Assembly: GCF_000381125.1 (NCBI RefSeq)
Contig: NZ_KB905942.1
Location: 20,153-84,152 of the forward strand
Direction: 5' to 3'
Length of the DNA stretch: 64,000 nt
Origin: Caldimonas manganoxidans ATCC BAA-369
GTDB taxonomy: Bacteria > Pseudomonadota > Gammaproteobacteria > Burkholderiales > Burkholderiaceae_C
In this document: positions 27,177-35,874 of the stretch, piece after piece
How positions within the stretch are numbered: the first letter of the stretch is position 1
How the letters are laid out: each line of letters opens with the position of its first letter
Translations under genes and position numbers: made by a program
The notes under the pieces: generated by a model
Databases searched by the model: none
Told to the model about the DNA's origin: nothing
The model's input: only the letters and a program-made list of their open reading frames with translations

Positions 27177-27411
27177 TTCTTTGATCCCCCCTTACGGGTG
27201 GGTTGCCCAGGGGCTTTAGCATCTTCGCAAGCTTCCGTGCTCCCTGGTGCCCAGCGCACAGACTCCGTCTGACAACACCGGGTTGCAGCAGCGCCCACAC
27301 GCTCGAGACCCGAGCGGTCGCTCTGCCGTCCATCCATCCCCCTCCACCTTCAGTGCTTACCGCCGCTGCGCGGGAGGGTGTCGTCTGGTCTTGTCAGAAA
27401 ACGTGATTACC

Positions 27412-29382
27412 ATGCAACTCGCAGTCAATTCTTCACTACGTCTTTCGATGCTTGCCGAGGTCATGGCCGCCTGCGTCCTGCTGTCCGCCTGTGGTGGTGG
27501 CGCAGGCGGCGCAATGGACGAGGCTCCGTCCTTCACGCCCGTCAATGGGCAGGACGAATATGTCGATGCGCAAGGCAAGCGCTGGTATTGGAATGGCACC
27601 CGCTGGGTCCAAGGCAGTAAACCCTCGGTCATCTCGCCAAGCCCTGCCCCCAGCCCGGCGCCAGCACCGTCCCCCACCGGCTGGACGTTCTGTGCCAACG
27701 AATACCAGTTCTGCTCGTTCTCTGGCACGGCCCAAGTGCGCTATGGCGCCAATGGGGTTTACGCCTACGGCACGTTCACCAACGGGGTGGCCTGCAGCAA
27801 TGACGTGTTCGGTGACCCTGTGCGCAACGTTCTGAAGACCTGCGAGGTGGGGACCACCGCGGCCGCAGTGGCACCTGCACCTGCACCTGCACCTGCACCT
27901 GCACCTGCACCTGCAGCGGCGCCGGCACCCGCACCCGCACCCGCACCCGCACCCGCACCCGCACCCGCACCCGCACCCGCACCCGCACCCGCACCCGCAC
28001 CGGCACCCGCACCGGCACCTTCGACAGGCGCAGCCCCCATCGCTCGCTTGCAGGCGACCCGTACGATCGGACCCGCGCCTTTGGCTGTGATATTTGATGC
28101 CACCAGCACCTCGGCCCCGTCCGGCATCGACGCTTTTCACGGCCTCACCTACGAGTTCGATTTCGGCGATGACAGAGGATTGACCTGGTCACATTCGGGT
28201 CGCCCCAAAAACACCGAGTCTGGCGGACCTTTGGCAGCCCACGTTTATGACCTGCCAGGAACTTACACGGTGCGGGTACGTGCTCGCACGCCTAGTGGCG
28301 CGTACTCAGACGCCACGATGACGATCACTGTGCAGAATCCGTCCGACGTCTTCCCTGGCCAGAACACCATTTGCGTGTCCACAATGGCCGACTACACCGG
28401 GTGCCCAGCTGACGCGGCAAGAGCCACTGGACTCCCCTCCAGTTATGCTGGCAAGCGTGTCTTGTTGCGGCGAGGAGAAAGCTTCCCCGCCATCAACATC
28501 AACCGTCAGGATGATCAAGTGATGATCGGCGCCTACGGCTCCGGCGCCAAGCCGCGAGTTCCCAGCGTCTTCATCAACGCAGGTCGCTTGGGTACGGGTT
28601 TTGCGGATGATGTCACCGTGATGGACCTCAGTATCACAAATGAAGGCATCTATCACAGCGACTCGGGATCCCGCTATCTGTTCTATCGGAACGATTTGGT
28701 CACCCCTGGTGGAAACAATCGTATCGATATTGGTGGTGCACTCGATTTTTACGGCGAACGCAACCCGTCGATTCCCTTCTACTACCCGCGTGAAATCTTC
28801 ATCGTAGAGAACAACATCCTGGGGCAAGTGAACAACACTCAAAGACCGTTCTTGAACATCTCCGGTCAAGGGTCGAGATTCGCCGTGCTCGGCAATGACG
28901 CCAGCCGTGCCGAGGAGCATACCAGTCGCTTCTTTTCGCTTCACAAAAGCGTGATCTCACACAACGCTTTGCGTGGGCAGGCCTACAGCGGCAGCGGCCC
29001 GTCCATTCGACATGCGCTGAAGATCCACTCTCGCGGCCTAGGGACCTACAACGACCTCTGGCACGTGAGCAACCGCTGGGCCACCAGCCAGGTGATCATT
29101 GCCGACAACATTTTGGGCGACCCGGCAGACAATGGTTCCTGGACGGCTGCTGCGGGCCCACAGAACCGGGATCCTGGCACGGATGAAGGCATCGAAGACC
29201 TGATCGTCGAGCGCAACACCTTTATCCGTGGGCCTTACACCAATACGGAGATGTATTTGGTGGGTCGCCGGGTCACTGCGCGAGGCAATGTTCGGGCTGA
29301 TGGGGGGCGTCCCAATCTCAGCATCGGAACTCCGCCGGTGACGATGCCTGCCGAGTGGCACGGTCCCTACTTCCTACAGTAA
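27412..29382 (+). CDS. Lipoprotein with Ala-Pro linker, PKD domain and probable beta-helix
   Basis: 656-residue predicted lipoprotein. The signal peptide ends in a lipobox, 'LLSAC|GGG', with the modified Cys near residue 27. Residues about 35-140 include 'DAQGKRWYWNGTRWVQG' and a Cys-containing patch. Next comes a long (Ala-Pro)n linker (about residues 154-203) encoded by hexanucleotide repeats. A PKD-type fold follows ('APLAVIFDATST', 'YEFDFGDD', 'HVYDLPGTYTVRVRA'), then about 330 residues whose recurring 'N.I', 'ER.NTF' and 'RNDLV' motifs suggest a right-handed parallel beta-helix, a fold common in polysaccharide-binding or lyase proteins. No catalytic residues can be assigned. It stands alone between two minus-strand units and is closed by a strong terminator. 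A cell-surface role in holding or trimming the polymer is inferred. There is no clear Shine-Dalgarno sequence before the ATG at 27412. Confidence 0.8.
   Translation: MQLAVNSSLRLSMLAEVMAACVLLSACGGGAGGAMDEAPSFTPVNGQDEYVDAQGKRWYWNGTRWVQGSKPSVISPSPAPSPAPAPSPTGWTFCANEYQFCSFSGTAQVRYGANGVYAYGTFTNGVACSNDVFGDPVRNVLKTCEVGTTAAAVAPAPAPAPAPAPAPAAAPAPAPAPAPAPAPAPAPAPAPAPAPAPAPAPAPSTGAAPIARLQATRTIGPAPLAVIFDATSTSAPSGIDAFHGLTYEFDFGDDRGLTWSHSGRPKNTESGGPLAAHVYDLPGTYTVRVRARTPSGAYSDATMTITVQNPSDVFPGQNTICVSTMADYTGCPADAARATGLPSSYAGKRVLLRRGESFPAININRQDDQVMIGAYGSGAKPRVPSVFINAGRLGTGFADDVTVMDLSITNEGIYHSDSGSRYLFYRNDLVTPGGNNRIDIGGALDFYGERNPSIPFYYPREIFIVENNILGQVNNTQRPFLNISGQGSRFAVLGNDASRAEEHTSRFFSLHKSVISHNALRGQAYSGSGPSIRHALKIHSRGLGTYNDLWHVSNRWATSQVIIADNILGDPADNGSWTAAAGPQNRDPGTDEGIEDLIVERNTFIRGPYTNTEMYLVGRRVTARGNVRADGGRPNLSIGTPPVTMPAEWHGPYFLQ
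27871..28020 (+). repeat. Hexanucleotide repeat tract encoding (Ala-Pro)n
   Basis: Seven copies of GCACCT (27871-27912), a short break GCAGCG GCGCCG, then sixteen copies of GCACCC or close variants to 28020. All units are six bases long and in frame, so slippage changes linker length without breaking the reading frame. Confidence 0.95.
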
Positions 29383-29412
29383 TGCTGGTCAAAAACAACA
29401 CCGATTGTTTTC

Positions 29413-29439
29413 AAAAGGGCGCAACAGCGCCCTTTTTTT
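29413..29439. terminator. Bidirectional Rho-independent terminator
   Basis: AAAAGGGCGC, loop AACA, then GCGCCCTTTT with the T-run continuing to 29439. The arms are perfectly complementary over 10 bp, with an A-run on the left and a T-run on the right, so it can terminate both the plus-strand lipoprotein gene (stop at 29382) and the minus-strand glycosyltransferase gene (stop at 29445). Confidence 0.93.
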
Positions 29440-29444
29440 ACACA

Positions 29445-30731
29445 TCAGCGGACCCCTGATCTCTTGACCTTGCCCCACCTGACCACAACTTGTTCGTAAA
29501 TGGATCGAATCTGCTGAGCCTTGCGATTCCATGTATAGCGCTCGAGCACTCGCGCCAAAGCCCGCGCGGAAAGCTGCCGTCTGCGCTGAGCGTCGTTCAG
29601 CAGCTCCTCGATGGCCATCCGGACCGATTGGATGACCGACGCACGCGAGCCCAAGGGGATGCGGTATCCGGTATCTGCATCCACCAGCTCGCCCGGCCCA
29701 CCATAGTCCACCACCACCGGGACGACGCCAAGAGCCATCGCTTCCAGCACCACGCCGCCGCCAAACTCTCGGATACTGGGAAACCCGAGCACATGGGATC
29801 GGCTCAGAACGCCTCTGACGGCTTCGTGTGACTGCCACCCGTGCAACGTGACACACTCCGAGAGCCCGTGCTGGCCCACGAAAGATTTGAGCTCGGCCAT
29901 CATCGGGCCATCACCAACGATGTCGGCACGGACCTGCCCCGCTTTCAAGAAGGGCAGCAAGGCTTCCAACAAAAGGTCCGGACCTTTGTAGGGGACCAGG
30001 CGGCCGACGAAGCAAACATTCAGCGCGCCGCCTTCTGGCTGCGCCGGCCGCGCAGCGAGAAACTGCTCGCTGATGCCATTTTCCGGCATGTAGAACACAT
30101 CATCGCGACGGCCTAGCCGAGACAGCTCTGTCTGCGTGTGCCTCGAGCCGGCGATCACGGCAGCAGCGCGCGAGACCGTCGAACGAACGCCTGGCCAAAA
30201 CTTGTAGGCCGACCGGACGTAGGACAGCCATTCCTTTTCCTTGCGGCGCACATCACCATATCCGGGGGGCCAAGGCAAGCCTCCGTTCAGTGGCCCCAGG
30301 ATGAATGGAACACCGGCCTTCAAACACTTGCGATGCAAGGGGCTGGGCGCCGTTGGCGTCAGAGGGGTCAACCGATGCACCACGTCGAACTCCCCTCGGT
30401 GGATGGCATCGCGATATCGCTTCCACACGAGGCTTTCAAAGTACGGGTACACCATGCTGCTCAAGGCCGTCTTCGTGGTCCAGCCCAGGGTGCTGCCGCC
30501 TCTGAGCACGCCAGCCAGGGCGTACATCGGGCGCTCGACCCGTTCGGAATCGATGGCGGTGAAATCGATGCCTTCCCTCAACCCCTGCCGCAGAAATGCA
30601 TCTCGGTTGCGAACCTGCGTGACGATGTGTGCATCGACCTCTTTGGCAATGGCCGTGGCCAGGGACCAGCCGACCAAGGGGACGCTGACCCACTCGGGAT
30701 TGGCCTGCTCCGCGATCAAAAGAACTCTCAT
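29445..30731 (-). CDS. Glycosyltransferase, GT4 (group 1) family
   Basis: 428-residue GT-B enzyme. The C-terminal half carries 'VCFVGRLVPYKGPDLLLEA', 'ADIVGDGPMMAELK', 'VTLHGWQSHEAV' and 'SIREFGGGVVLEAMALGVVP', where 'REFGGGVVLEA' is the donor-site EFG..xLEA version of the family motif. The N-terminal half includes 'ILGPLNGGLPWPPGYG', a stretch seen in several group 1 enzymes of capsule and EPS loci. The ATG at 30731 overlaps the stop of the upstream GT4 gene by 4 nt (ATGA). It is the last gene of the minus-strand unit 35645-29445. Substrates unknown. Confidence 0.9.
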   Translation of the reverse strand: MRVLLIAEQANPEWVSVPLVGWSLATAIAKEVDAHIVTQVRNRDAFLRQGLREGIDFTAIDSERVERPMYALAGVLRGGSTLGWTTKTALSSMVYPYFESLVWKRYRDAIHRGEFDVVHRLTPLTPTAPSPLHRKCLKAGVPFILGPLNGGLPWPPGYGDVRRKEKEWLSYVRSAYKFWPGVRSTVSRAAAVIAGSRHTQTELSRLGRRDDVFYMPENGISEQFLAARPAQPEGGALNVCFVGRLVPYKGPDLLLEALLPFLKAGQVRADIVGDGPMMAELKSFVGQHGLSECVTLHGWQSHEAVRGVLSRSHVLGFPSIREFGGGVVLEAMALGVVPVVVDYGGPGELVDADTGYRIPLGSRASVIQSVRMAIEELLNDAQRRRQLSARALARVLERYTWNRKAQQIRSIYEQVVVRWGKVKRSGVR

Positions 30732-31990
30732 GCCGAGCTCCGAGAGTGAACTCGCCCATGGGCCGCCAGCAGCCTGACCAACCTGCTGGCTTGGGTGTCG
30801 ATATCATGCCGCTCCAAGGCGCGTCGATGGGCCGCCCGCCCCATGTCGAGAAGCTGGAGACCATCGGCCTTCAGGCAGGCCCTCAACGCATCTGCAAGAC
30901 GTTCCACATCACCGGCCGGGGCCAACCAGCCGCACTGCCCTTCAAGCACCAACTCCGGAATTCCCGCCACAAAGGTCGCCACCACCGGCCGGCCCAGGGA
31001 CATGGCCTCCATCAGAACCACCGGCAGGCCTTCGCAGAAGCTGGGCAGCACCAGCGCGCGCGAACGCAGGATTTCTTCTCTGACCTGGTCGCTGCGGATC
31101 CACCCCGTCACACGGACTTGGTCGGCGATATCCAGTTCCTGGGCCAAGCGTTCGATCGCGGGCCTGAGCTCACCATCGCCGGCCAGCACCAGTTCGCACC
31201 CAACGCCTTCGTCCTTGAGTCGCCGCAACGCATGCAGCAACAGGAGCTGCCCTTTCTCCGGGCTCAAGCGACCGACGCAAACCAGCCGAGCCGCATCGAC
31301 CGGCTGGATGGTCACACCCTCATGAAAGCTTCGGTCCAGTCCGCAGTGAATGACATGGATCTTGGACCACAAAGACGCATCGCACCATCGATACAGCTGA
31401 GCACGCCCATAGGAACTGACGGCCACCACGAAGGCCGCCCGGCGAATTTTCTCGGGCAAGCCGATGAACTGGGGTTTGTCGGTCTCACCAGACCCATGCG
31501 CCGTGAAGCTGTAGGGCAAGCCGGTGAGCACCCCCGCCAGCATGGCCACCTCGGCCGGATTGGTGCCGAAATGGGCGTGCACATGGGACACGCGGGCCGC
31601 CTGCAGCCAGCGCGCCAGCAGGCAAGCCTCGGCCAGATAGATCCAGTGCACGGGCAAGGGGCGGTCGGATCTGCGGCTCATGCGTGTGGCCAGCCACCAA
31701 GCCCGCATGAAGCGTCTGGGGGCCGCCACAGCCATGCGCAAGCTTGCCAGCACGAGGGCCACCACACCCGCATGAAGCACATAGCGCGTCTTGGACCGCT
31801 CGCTGACGTCCTGTGGGTCGACGAGCGGCTCGTCCCAGCCTCTCAACGCAAACCGTTCGATGATCACGCCCTGACGCTCCAAGGCGAGGATCTCGCGGCG
31901 AATGAAACTGTGACTGACCTTGGGATACTGGTTGATCAGGTAGGCCACGCGCAGCGCCTGTCCCCCAGACGCAGAACGAGATTCAGACAT
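30728..31990 (-). CDS. Glycosyltransferase, GT4 family (colanic-acid WcaL/AmsK-like)
   Basis: 420-residue GT-B enzyme, start ATG at 31990 ('MSESRSASGG'). The N-terminus 'LRVAYLINQYPKVSHSFIRREI' and 'HVHAHFGTNPAEVAML' are typical of the colanic-acid/EPS glycosyltransferase group that includes WcaL. The donor half has 'LVCVGRLSPEKGQLLLLHA', 'LVLAGDGELRPAIE', 'VTGWIRSDQV' and 'PSFCEGLPVVLMEAMSLGRPV' with the EGLPxxxxEA motif intact. It overlaps the asnB stop by 8 nt and the following GT4 by 4 nt. The acceptor sugar cannot be deduced. Confidence 0.92.
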   Translation of the reverse strand: MSESRSASGGQALRVAYLINQYPKVSHSFIRREILALERQGVIIERFALRGWDEPLVDPQDVSERSKTRYVLHAGVVALVLASLRMAVAAPRRFMRAWWLATRMSRRSDRPLPVHWIYLAEACLLARWLQAARVSHVHAHFGTNPAEVAMLAGVLTGLPYSFTAHGSGETDKPQFIGLPEKIRRAAFVVAVSSYGRAQLYRWCDASLWSKIHVIHCGLDRSFHEGVTIQPVDAARLVCVGRLSPEKGQLLLLHALRRLKDEGVGCELVLAGDGELRPAIERLAQELDIADQVRVTGWIRSDQVREEILRSRALVLPSFCEGLPVVLMEAMSLGRPVVATFVAGIPELVLEGQCGWLAPAGDVERLADALRACLKADGLQLLDMGRAAHRRALERHDIDTQASRLVRLLAAHGRVHSRSSA

Positions 31991-33632
31991 AAACACGATG
32001 GCGATGACACCAATGCACCAGGACATAGAGTGCCCAGATGCGTGACCAATACAGGCCGGGCGCCCCCTGTTTGAAGGCACGCCACAGCCGGGCGACGTTG
32101 TCGGGGTCCGGGCCGGCCGGTCGCACCAGATCGGGGTCATTCAGTGTGTCGTCGATGCGTTGGCCCAAGCGGCTGCGCAACCAGTGGTCATAGGGCAGTT
32201 CGAATCCCGACTTGGGACGCTCGAACAACGCCGCAGTCAGGCCTGTGAGGCCGACACGCCTGAGCAGCGCTTTGCGACATAAGGCATACGCCATTTGATA
32301 CAGACCCAGCAGATCGGCTCCACGAGCCACCATGTCCGGTAGCTTGGCCCAACGGGTCTGGGGGGGAAACCCACCGCAAGAAGGCTGAAGCATCGCGGCC
32401 ATGGCCCGGGCCAGCGCATGCTTGAGCGAGACTGGGATCCACCGCGTCCGGCGGGCCCAATGCGCCAGAACGGGCAGGTCCCGAAAACTCGCGTAGCCGC
32501 CAAAAAGCTCGTCGCCACCGCTGCCAACCAAAGCGACCTTGAATCCCGCATGGGCCACCGCATGCGACATGAAATATGAGTTCAGCCCATCGAAGCTCGG
32601 TTGATCGAGGCTGGACAGTGCATCCTCCAAACGGGAAGTGAACAGAGATTCCGTCAACAAAAGTTCATGGTACTGGGTGCCGATGGCCTGAGCGACGCGT
32701 CGGGCATGATTTCCCTCGTTGTGCTCTGCTTCCTCGAACGCCAGTGTGAACGTGTGCACCGGGGTCTGCGAGGACCGTTGTGCCAGATTCGCCACCACCG
32801 AGGAATCCACGCCCCCGGAGAGGAAAATGCCCAGGGGAACATCGCTGGCCAAGTGCAGGCGCACGCAGTCCTTCAGCGACGCTGCCAGTTCCGCTTCAGA
32901 GGCGGGGACGCCATCCTCTGAGGGCAAGCGCCAGTATGGGCGGCGCTCGACCAGCGCGCCCCGTGCGTCGAGCACTTGCAGCTCACCGGGCCAGAGGGTT
33001 TCGATGCCTGAAACGATGGTCCGGGGGGCCACGGTAAAGCCATTCCAGACGACACAGGCCACGCTAGCCAGATCCAAGCGAGGTTGGGCCATCAGGCCAC
33101 TGGCCAGCAACGCACGCACTTCGGAAGCAAAGGCCACCGACCACTGACCCGCCGGATCAGGGTTGCGCATGATGTACAGCGGCTTGATCCCCAGCGGATC
33201 GCATGCCAGGATGAGTCGACGCTCCCGCCGGCACCAGTATGCAAAAGCAAACATGCCCCGCAGCGCAGGGATGCCCGCAGTACCTTGCAGACTCAGCGCA
33301 CGGAGCATGACGGCCGTATCCCCGCTGGAGCCCAGCTCAGATCCACCATGGGGCAACCGGGCGCGCAACTCGAGGTAGTTGTAAATCTCTCCGTTGAGCA
33401 CCACCACATCGCCGGACATCGGGTCGATCATGGGCTGCACGCCGTTGGGCGAGAGGTCGAGAATGGCCAAACGTCGATGGGCCATCATCGGCCCCCAGCC
33501 TCGCTCATCCGGCTCGGCTTCCCAGAACCCATCGGCATCGGGGCCTCGATGCCTCATGGCATCGGACATTCGCCGTAACGCGGCGCGGTGATTCTCGTCG
33601 ATGTACCCAATGATGCCAGCAATGCCGCACAT
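31983..33632 (-). CDS. asnB: Asparagine synthase-like glutamine-dependent amidotransferase
   Basis: 549-residue protein with a class II glutaminase domain (nucleophile Cys2 in 'MCGIAGIIG', 'RHRGPDADG', 'LNGEIYNY') and an ATP-pyrophosphatase synthetase domain ('LSGGVDSSVVA' at about 271-281, 'GSGGDELFGGY'). It has the domain order and approximate size of AsnB. In exopolysaccharide and O-antigen loci, AsnB-like proteins often amidate uronic-acid carboxyls or similar groups rather than making free asparagine. The context (between two GT4 genes and a GT2) favours a sugar-amidation role, but the sequence alone does not decide. Confidence 0.93.
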   Translation of the reverse strand: MCGIAGIIGYIDENHRAALRRMSDAMRHRGPDADGFWEAEPDERGWGPMMAHRRLAILDLSPNGVQPMIDPMSGDVVVLNGEIYNYLELRARLPHGGSELGSSGDTAVMLRALSLQGTAGIPALRGMFAFAYWCRRERRLILACDPLGIKPLYIMRNPDPAGQWSVAFASEVRALLASGLMAQPRLDLASVACVVWNGFTVAPRTIVSGIETLWPGELQVLDARGALVERRPYWRLPSEDGVPASEAELAASLKDCVRLHLASDVPLGIFLSGGVDSSVVANLAQRSSQTPVHTFTLAFEEAEHNEGNHARRVAQAIGTQYHELLLTESLFTSRLEDALSSLDQPSFDGLNSYFMSHAVAHAGFKVALVGSGGDELFGGYASFRDLPVLAHWARRTRWIPVSLKHALARAMAAMLQPSCGGFPPQTRWAKLPDMVARGADLLGLYQMAYALCRKALLRRVGLTGLTAALFERPKSGFELPYDHWLRSRLGQRIDDTLNDPDLVRPAGPDPDNVARLWRAFKQGAPGLYWSRIWALYVLVHWCHRHRVYV

Positions 33633-33670
33633 GATTCGTCAAGGGATGAAAACGGGAGGCATGCGAGAAA

Positions 33671-34588
33671 TCAATAGGGCAAGGGCTCATAGAGTTGGCG
33701 CATTTCCTGCACCGCTTTACGCTTGCCAACGAGCAGAACGCGGCGGTGGTAACGCCTCAGAAAGGCCCGGAACGCCACATCTTGATAGCGGGGCTTTCGC
33801 TGGATGGCACTGCTCAGCCAGCCCCACAGCATGGCCAAGCTTCCGAGCACATAAGGTTTCTGATGGATGCGGGACACGGCACTGGCAGCCATGAACAAGA
33901 ATCCGGTGCCCATGAAATACTGCCCATAGCCATGACGCATACGCCCGGTGAGGATGCCTCTCTGGCTGGATCCCATGGGCCGCAAATGAATGAAGCGCAA
34001 CTCGGGCTCATCCCAGCTGCAGGCCTGCCACCCACGCATGCGGCATTGATGGCAATCGATGCCGTCCCACATCACCTCCCGAACAAACCCACCAATGGCC
34101 CGAAAACAGGCTGTCCGGTAGAACTTGGTCATGCCCAGAGATGTGTCATCTCCGTGGCGCTCGCTGATCAGTCTGCCGCCTTCTTCGACATAGGCTTTGC
34201 CGCTACACGTGGCGATGCTGCGGTCTTCGTTCATGCGATGCATCAAGATTTCGAAATACCTCGGGGGCAGCCGCAGATCGAGATCGAGCTTGCACAGAAA
34301 GTCGTACTCCGCAGGATCGATGGCTGCATAACCGCTGTAAAAGGCATCCACCACTCCGGGGCCGACGGCGCGGTAACCACGGTCGGCTCGCGTGATGACT
34401 TCGATCCAGGGGTAGCGCTGCACGTACTCTTTCAAAATCGTTGGGGTATCGTCCGTCGATCCATCGTCGACGATGACCCATTTCGCCGGTAGCACCGATT
34501 GCGCCAAAACACTGTCCAACGTCTGGCGCATATAGCGGGCCTCGTTGCGGCACGGCGAAATCAGGACGTAGCGCTGGCCACTGTTCAT
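33671..34588 (-). CDS. Glycosyltransferase, GT2 family
   Basis: 305-residue GT-A enzyme. Seen are 'VLISPCRNEARYMRQTLDSV', 'WVIVDDGSTDDTP', 'FLCKLDLDLRLPPRYFE' (DxD site), and 'MWDGIDCHQCRMRGWQAC' in the acceptor/base region. The C-terminus holds moderately hydrophobic stretches ('GTGFLFMAASAVSRI') that may dip into the membrane. It lies 38 bp downstream of the asnB-facing deacetylase side of the unit and belongs to the same minus-strand run. Donor and acceptor unknown. Confidence 0.88.
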   Translation of the reverse strand: MNSGQRYVLISPCRNEARYMRQTLDSVLAQSVLPAKWVIVDDGSTDDTPTILKEYVQRYPWIEVITRADRGYRAVGPGVVDAFYSGYAAIDPAEYDFLCKLDLDLRLPPRYFEILMHRMNEDRSIATCSGKAYVEEGGRLISERHGDDTSLGMTKFYRTACFRAIGGFVREVMWDGIDCHQCRMRGWQACSWDEPELRFIHLRPMGSSQRGILTGRMRHGYGQYFMGTGFLFMAASAVSRIHQKPYVLGSLAMLWGWLSSAIQRKPRYQDVAFRAFLRRYHRRVLLVGKRKAVQEMRQLYEPLPY

Positions 34589-34619
34589 GGAGACTTGTCC
34601 ACCTTCGGGAGCCAGAAGG

Positions 34620-35645
34620 TCAATGGCGCCATGGGCTCCCCAGCAAGTTCAATTTGAACCGGGTCAGATCGTCATAGCGACCCACCGGTATGCGGCCAAT
34701 GGCAAAGAAGGGATCGCCGCGACGCCACAGCCCTTTTCGGGTGGTCAGCGCCGTTTGAAAGCCCACAGACCGGGCGCATTCCATCAGCGCTCGGTTGTGA
34801 TTGCCATTGGGATAGGCAAAGTGAACGATATCGCGCCCGGTCCACTCACGCAGCCGCCGAGCCGAGAGCACCATGGATGCCAAGGCATCGTCGATCGAAA
34901 TCTGATCGAGCAAGTTGTGACAATCGGTATGAGCGCCAAGCGTCACCCAAGGAGAACGCGACAGCTGTCGCAGCTGCTCGATGCTCAGAGGCGCAAGCGG
35001 CTCGAAGTCGCTGCGTCGATACGGCTGCAGCTGACGCACCACGTCATCGGCCGCCACTTCGCGCTGCTCAGGGCCCAGCCCTTTGAGCGCTTGCAGTAGC
35101 GTCCCCAGCAACTGCCAGCGCACCGGACCGGATCCGGTCGGCACGACGAAGGACTCCAGGCCGTAGCAGGAAAGCTCGAGTGTGACGGCCTGACAAACCT
35201 GCAAGGCATTCATCACGCGGTCGAACCAATACGGACGACCATTTGCGATATGTCCGGTCGCCACATAAATCGTGACCGGCAAGCGCAACCCATCCAGCAG
35301 AGGCAGCAGGTATCGGTACAGGCCGGTGTGTCCATCATCGAAGGTCACGACCACTTTGGGGCGAGCAGAATAGGTGCTGCCGCGGACGTGGGCCACCGCC
35401 TCATCCAAGGAAACGATGTCGTAATGCAGCCGCAGCCATTGCATCTGCGCAATGAAATCGGACCGGCGAACGACGGTCCATGCGTCGAATTGCTCGTCGT
35501 CAGGCCCCAGGGTGTGATACATCAGGACGGTCACCGGATCGCCACGCAGCACTCGGCGACGCGCTAGGGCATAGATGCCACCGGAGGTCAGGACTCGGCG
35601 ACCCAGCTGCTTGGGAAACAAAGCTGTCAGTGTCGCTAGCGGCAT
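34620..35645 (-). CDS. Polysaccharide deacetylase (NodB homology domain, CE4)
   Basis: 341-residue protein of the metal-dependent CE4 esterase family, which removes N- or O-acetyl groups from sugars. Seen: 'VTVLMYHTLG', the metal-binding 'VVTFDDGHTGLY' (first Asp as base, second as ligand), 'TLGAHTDCHNLLD' (the two His ligands) and 'HFAYPNGNHN'. No clear signal peptide follows the ATG at 35645, so it may act in the cytoplasm or cross by a non-standard route; a TTG at 35663 would add only six residues. It is the first gene of the unit 35645-29445, divergent from the ArnE-like gene with 229 bp between. It could expose free amines on the polymer or its precursor. Confidence 0.88.
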   Translation of the reverse strand: MPLATLTALFPKQLGRRVLTSGGIYALARRRVLRGDPVTVLMYHTLGPDDEQFDAWTVVRRSDFIAQMQWLRLHYDIVSLDEAVAHVRGSTYSARPKVVVTFDDGHTGLYRYLLPLLDGLRLPVTIYVATGHIANGRPYWFDRVMNALQVCQAVTLELSCYGLESFVVPTGSGPVRWQLLGTLLQALKGLGPEQREVAADDVVRQLQPYRRSDFEPLAPLSIEQLRQLSRSPWVTLGAHTDCHNLLDQISIDDALASMVLSARRLREWTGRDIVHFAYPNGNHNRALMECARSVGFQTALTTRKGLWRRGDPFFAIGRIPVGRYDDLTRFKLNLLGSPWRH

Positions 35646-35874
35646 GGAAGGATGAACCCGCAATCACGTGAATGGCCACGGCGGACAATGTTCGGCCACC
35701 TACCGAGCGGCCGACGCACTGGAAGAGTGCTCTGGATTATTTCCTCGACCCGGGCGGCGTACGACCCCCTACTTGGGCGTGTACCGGTCAGGCGATCCTG
35801 CGTCACACTGCGCTCGCCGACGGGGACATGGCAGTGCTCGGCGCAATCCGTCCCGTCCGTCGGCACTCGTCGAT

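Larger units (their letters stand above)
26811..27411. promoter_or_regulatory. Divergent intergenic region between the NRPS and lipoprotein genes
   Basis: 601 bp without a credible gene; the short open frames are arginine/proline-rich and lack family features. It must hold promoters for the NRPS-led unit (leftward) and the lipoprotein gene (rightward). It is locally more AT-rich near 27041-27075 and 27160-27185. Two symmetric elements stand out, a stem-loop at 27078-27097 and an inverted repeat at 27160-27176, both listed separately. No convincing -35/-10 pair or Shine-Dalgarno sequence could be picked by eye, and a partial sigma-54-like match near 27227-27245 was rejected. Confidence 0.6.

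Noticed and set aside
27227..27245. Sigma-54-like promoter (minus strand, GCACG...TTGC)
   Set aside because: Spacing is one base too long and the -24 GG is broken.
27871..28020. Repeat array as a CRISPR
   Set aside because: Units are 6 bp, contiguous, coding, without spacers; no cas genes nearby.
27436..28140. Cys/Gly/Arg-rich open frames opposite the Ala-Pro repeat
   Set aside because: Direct by-product of the hexanucleotide repeat read on the other strand.
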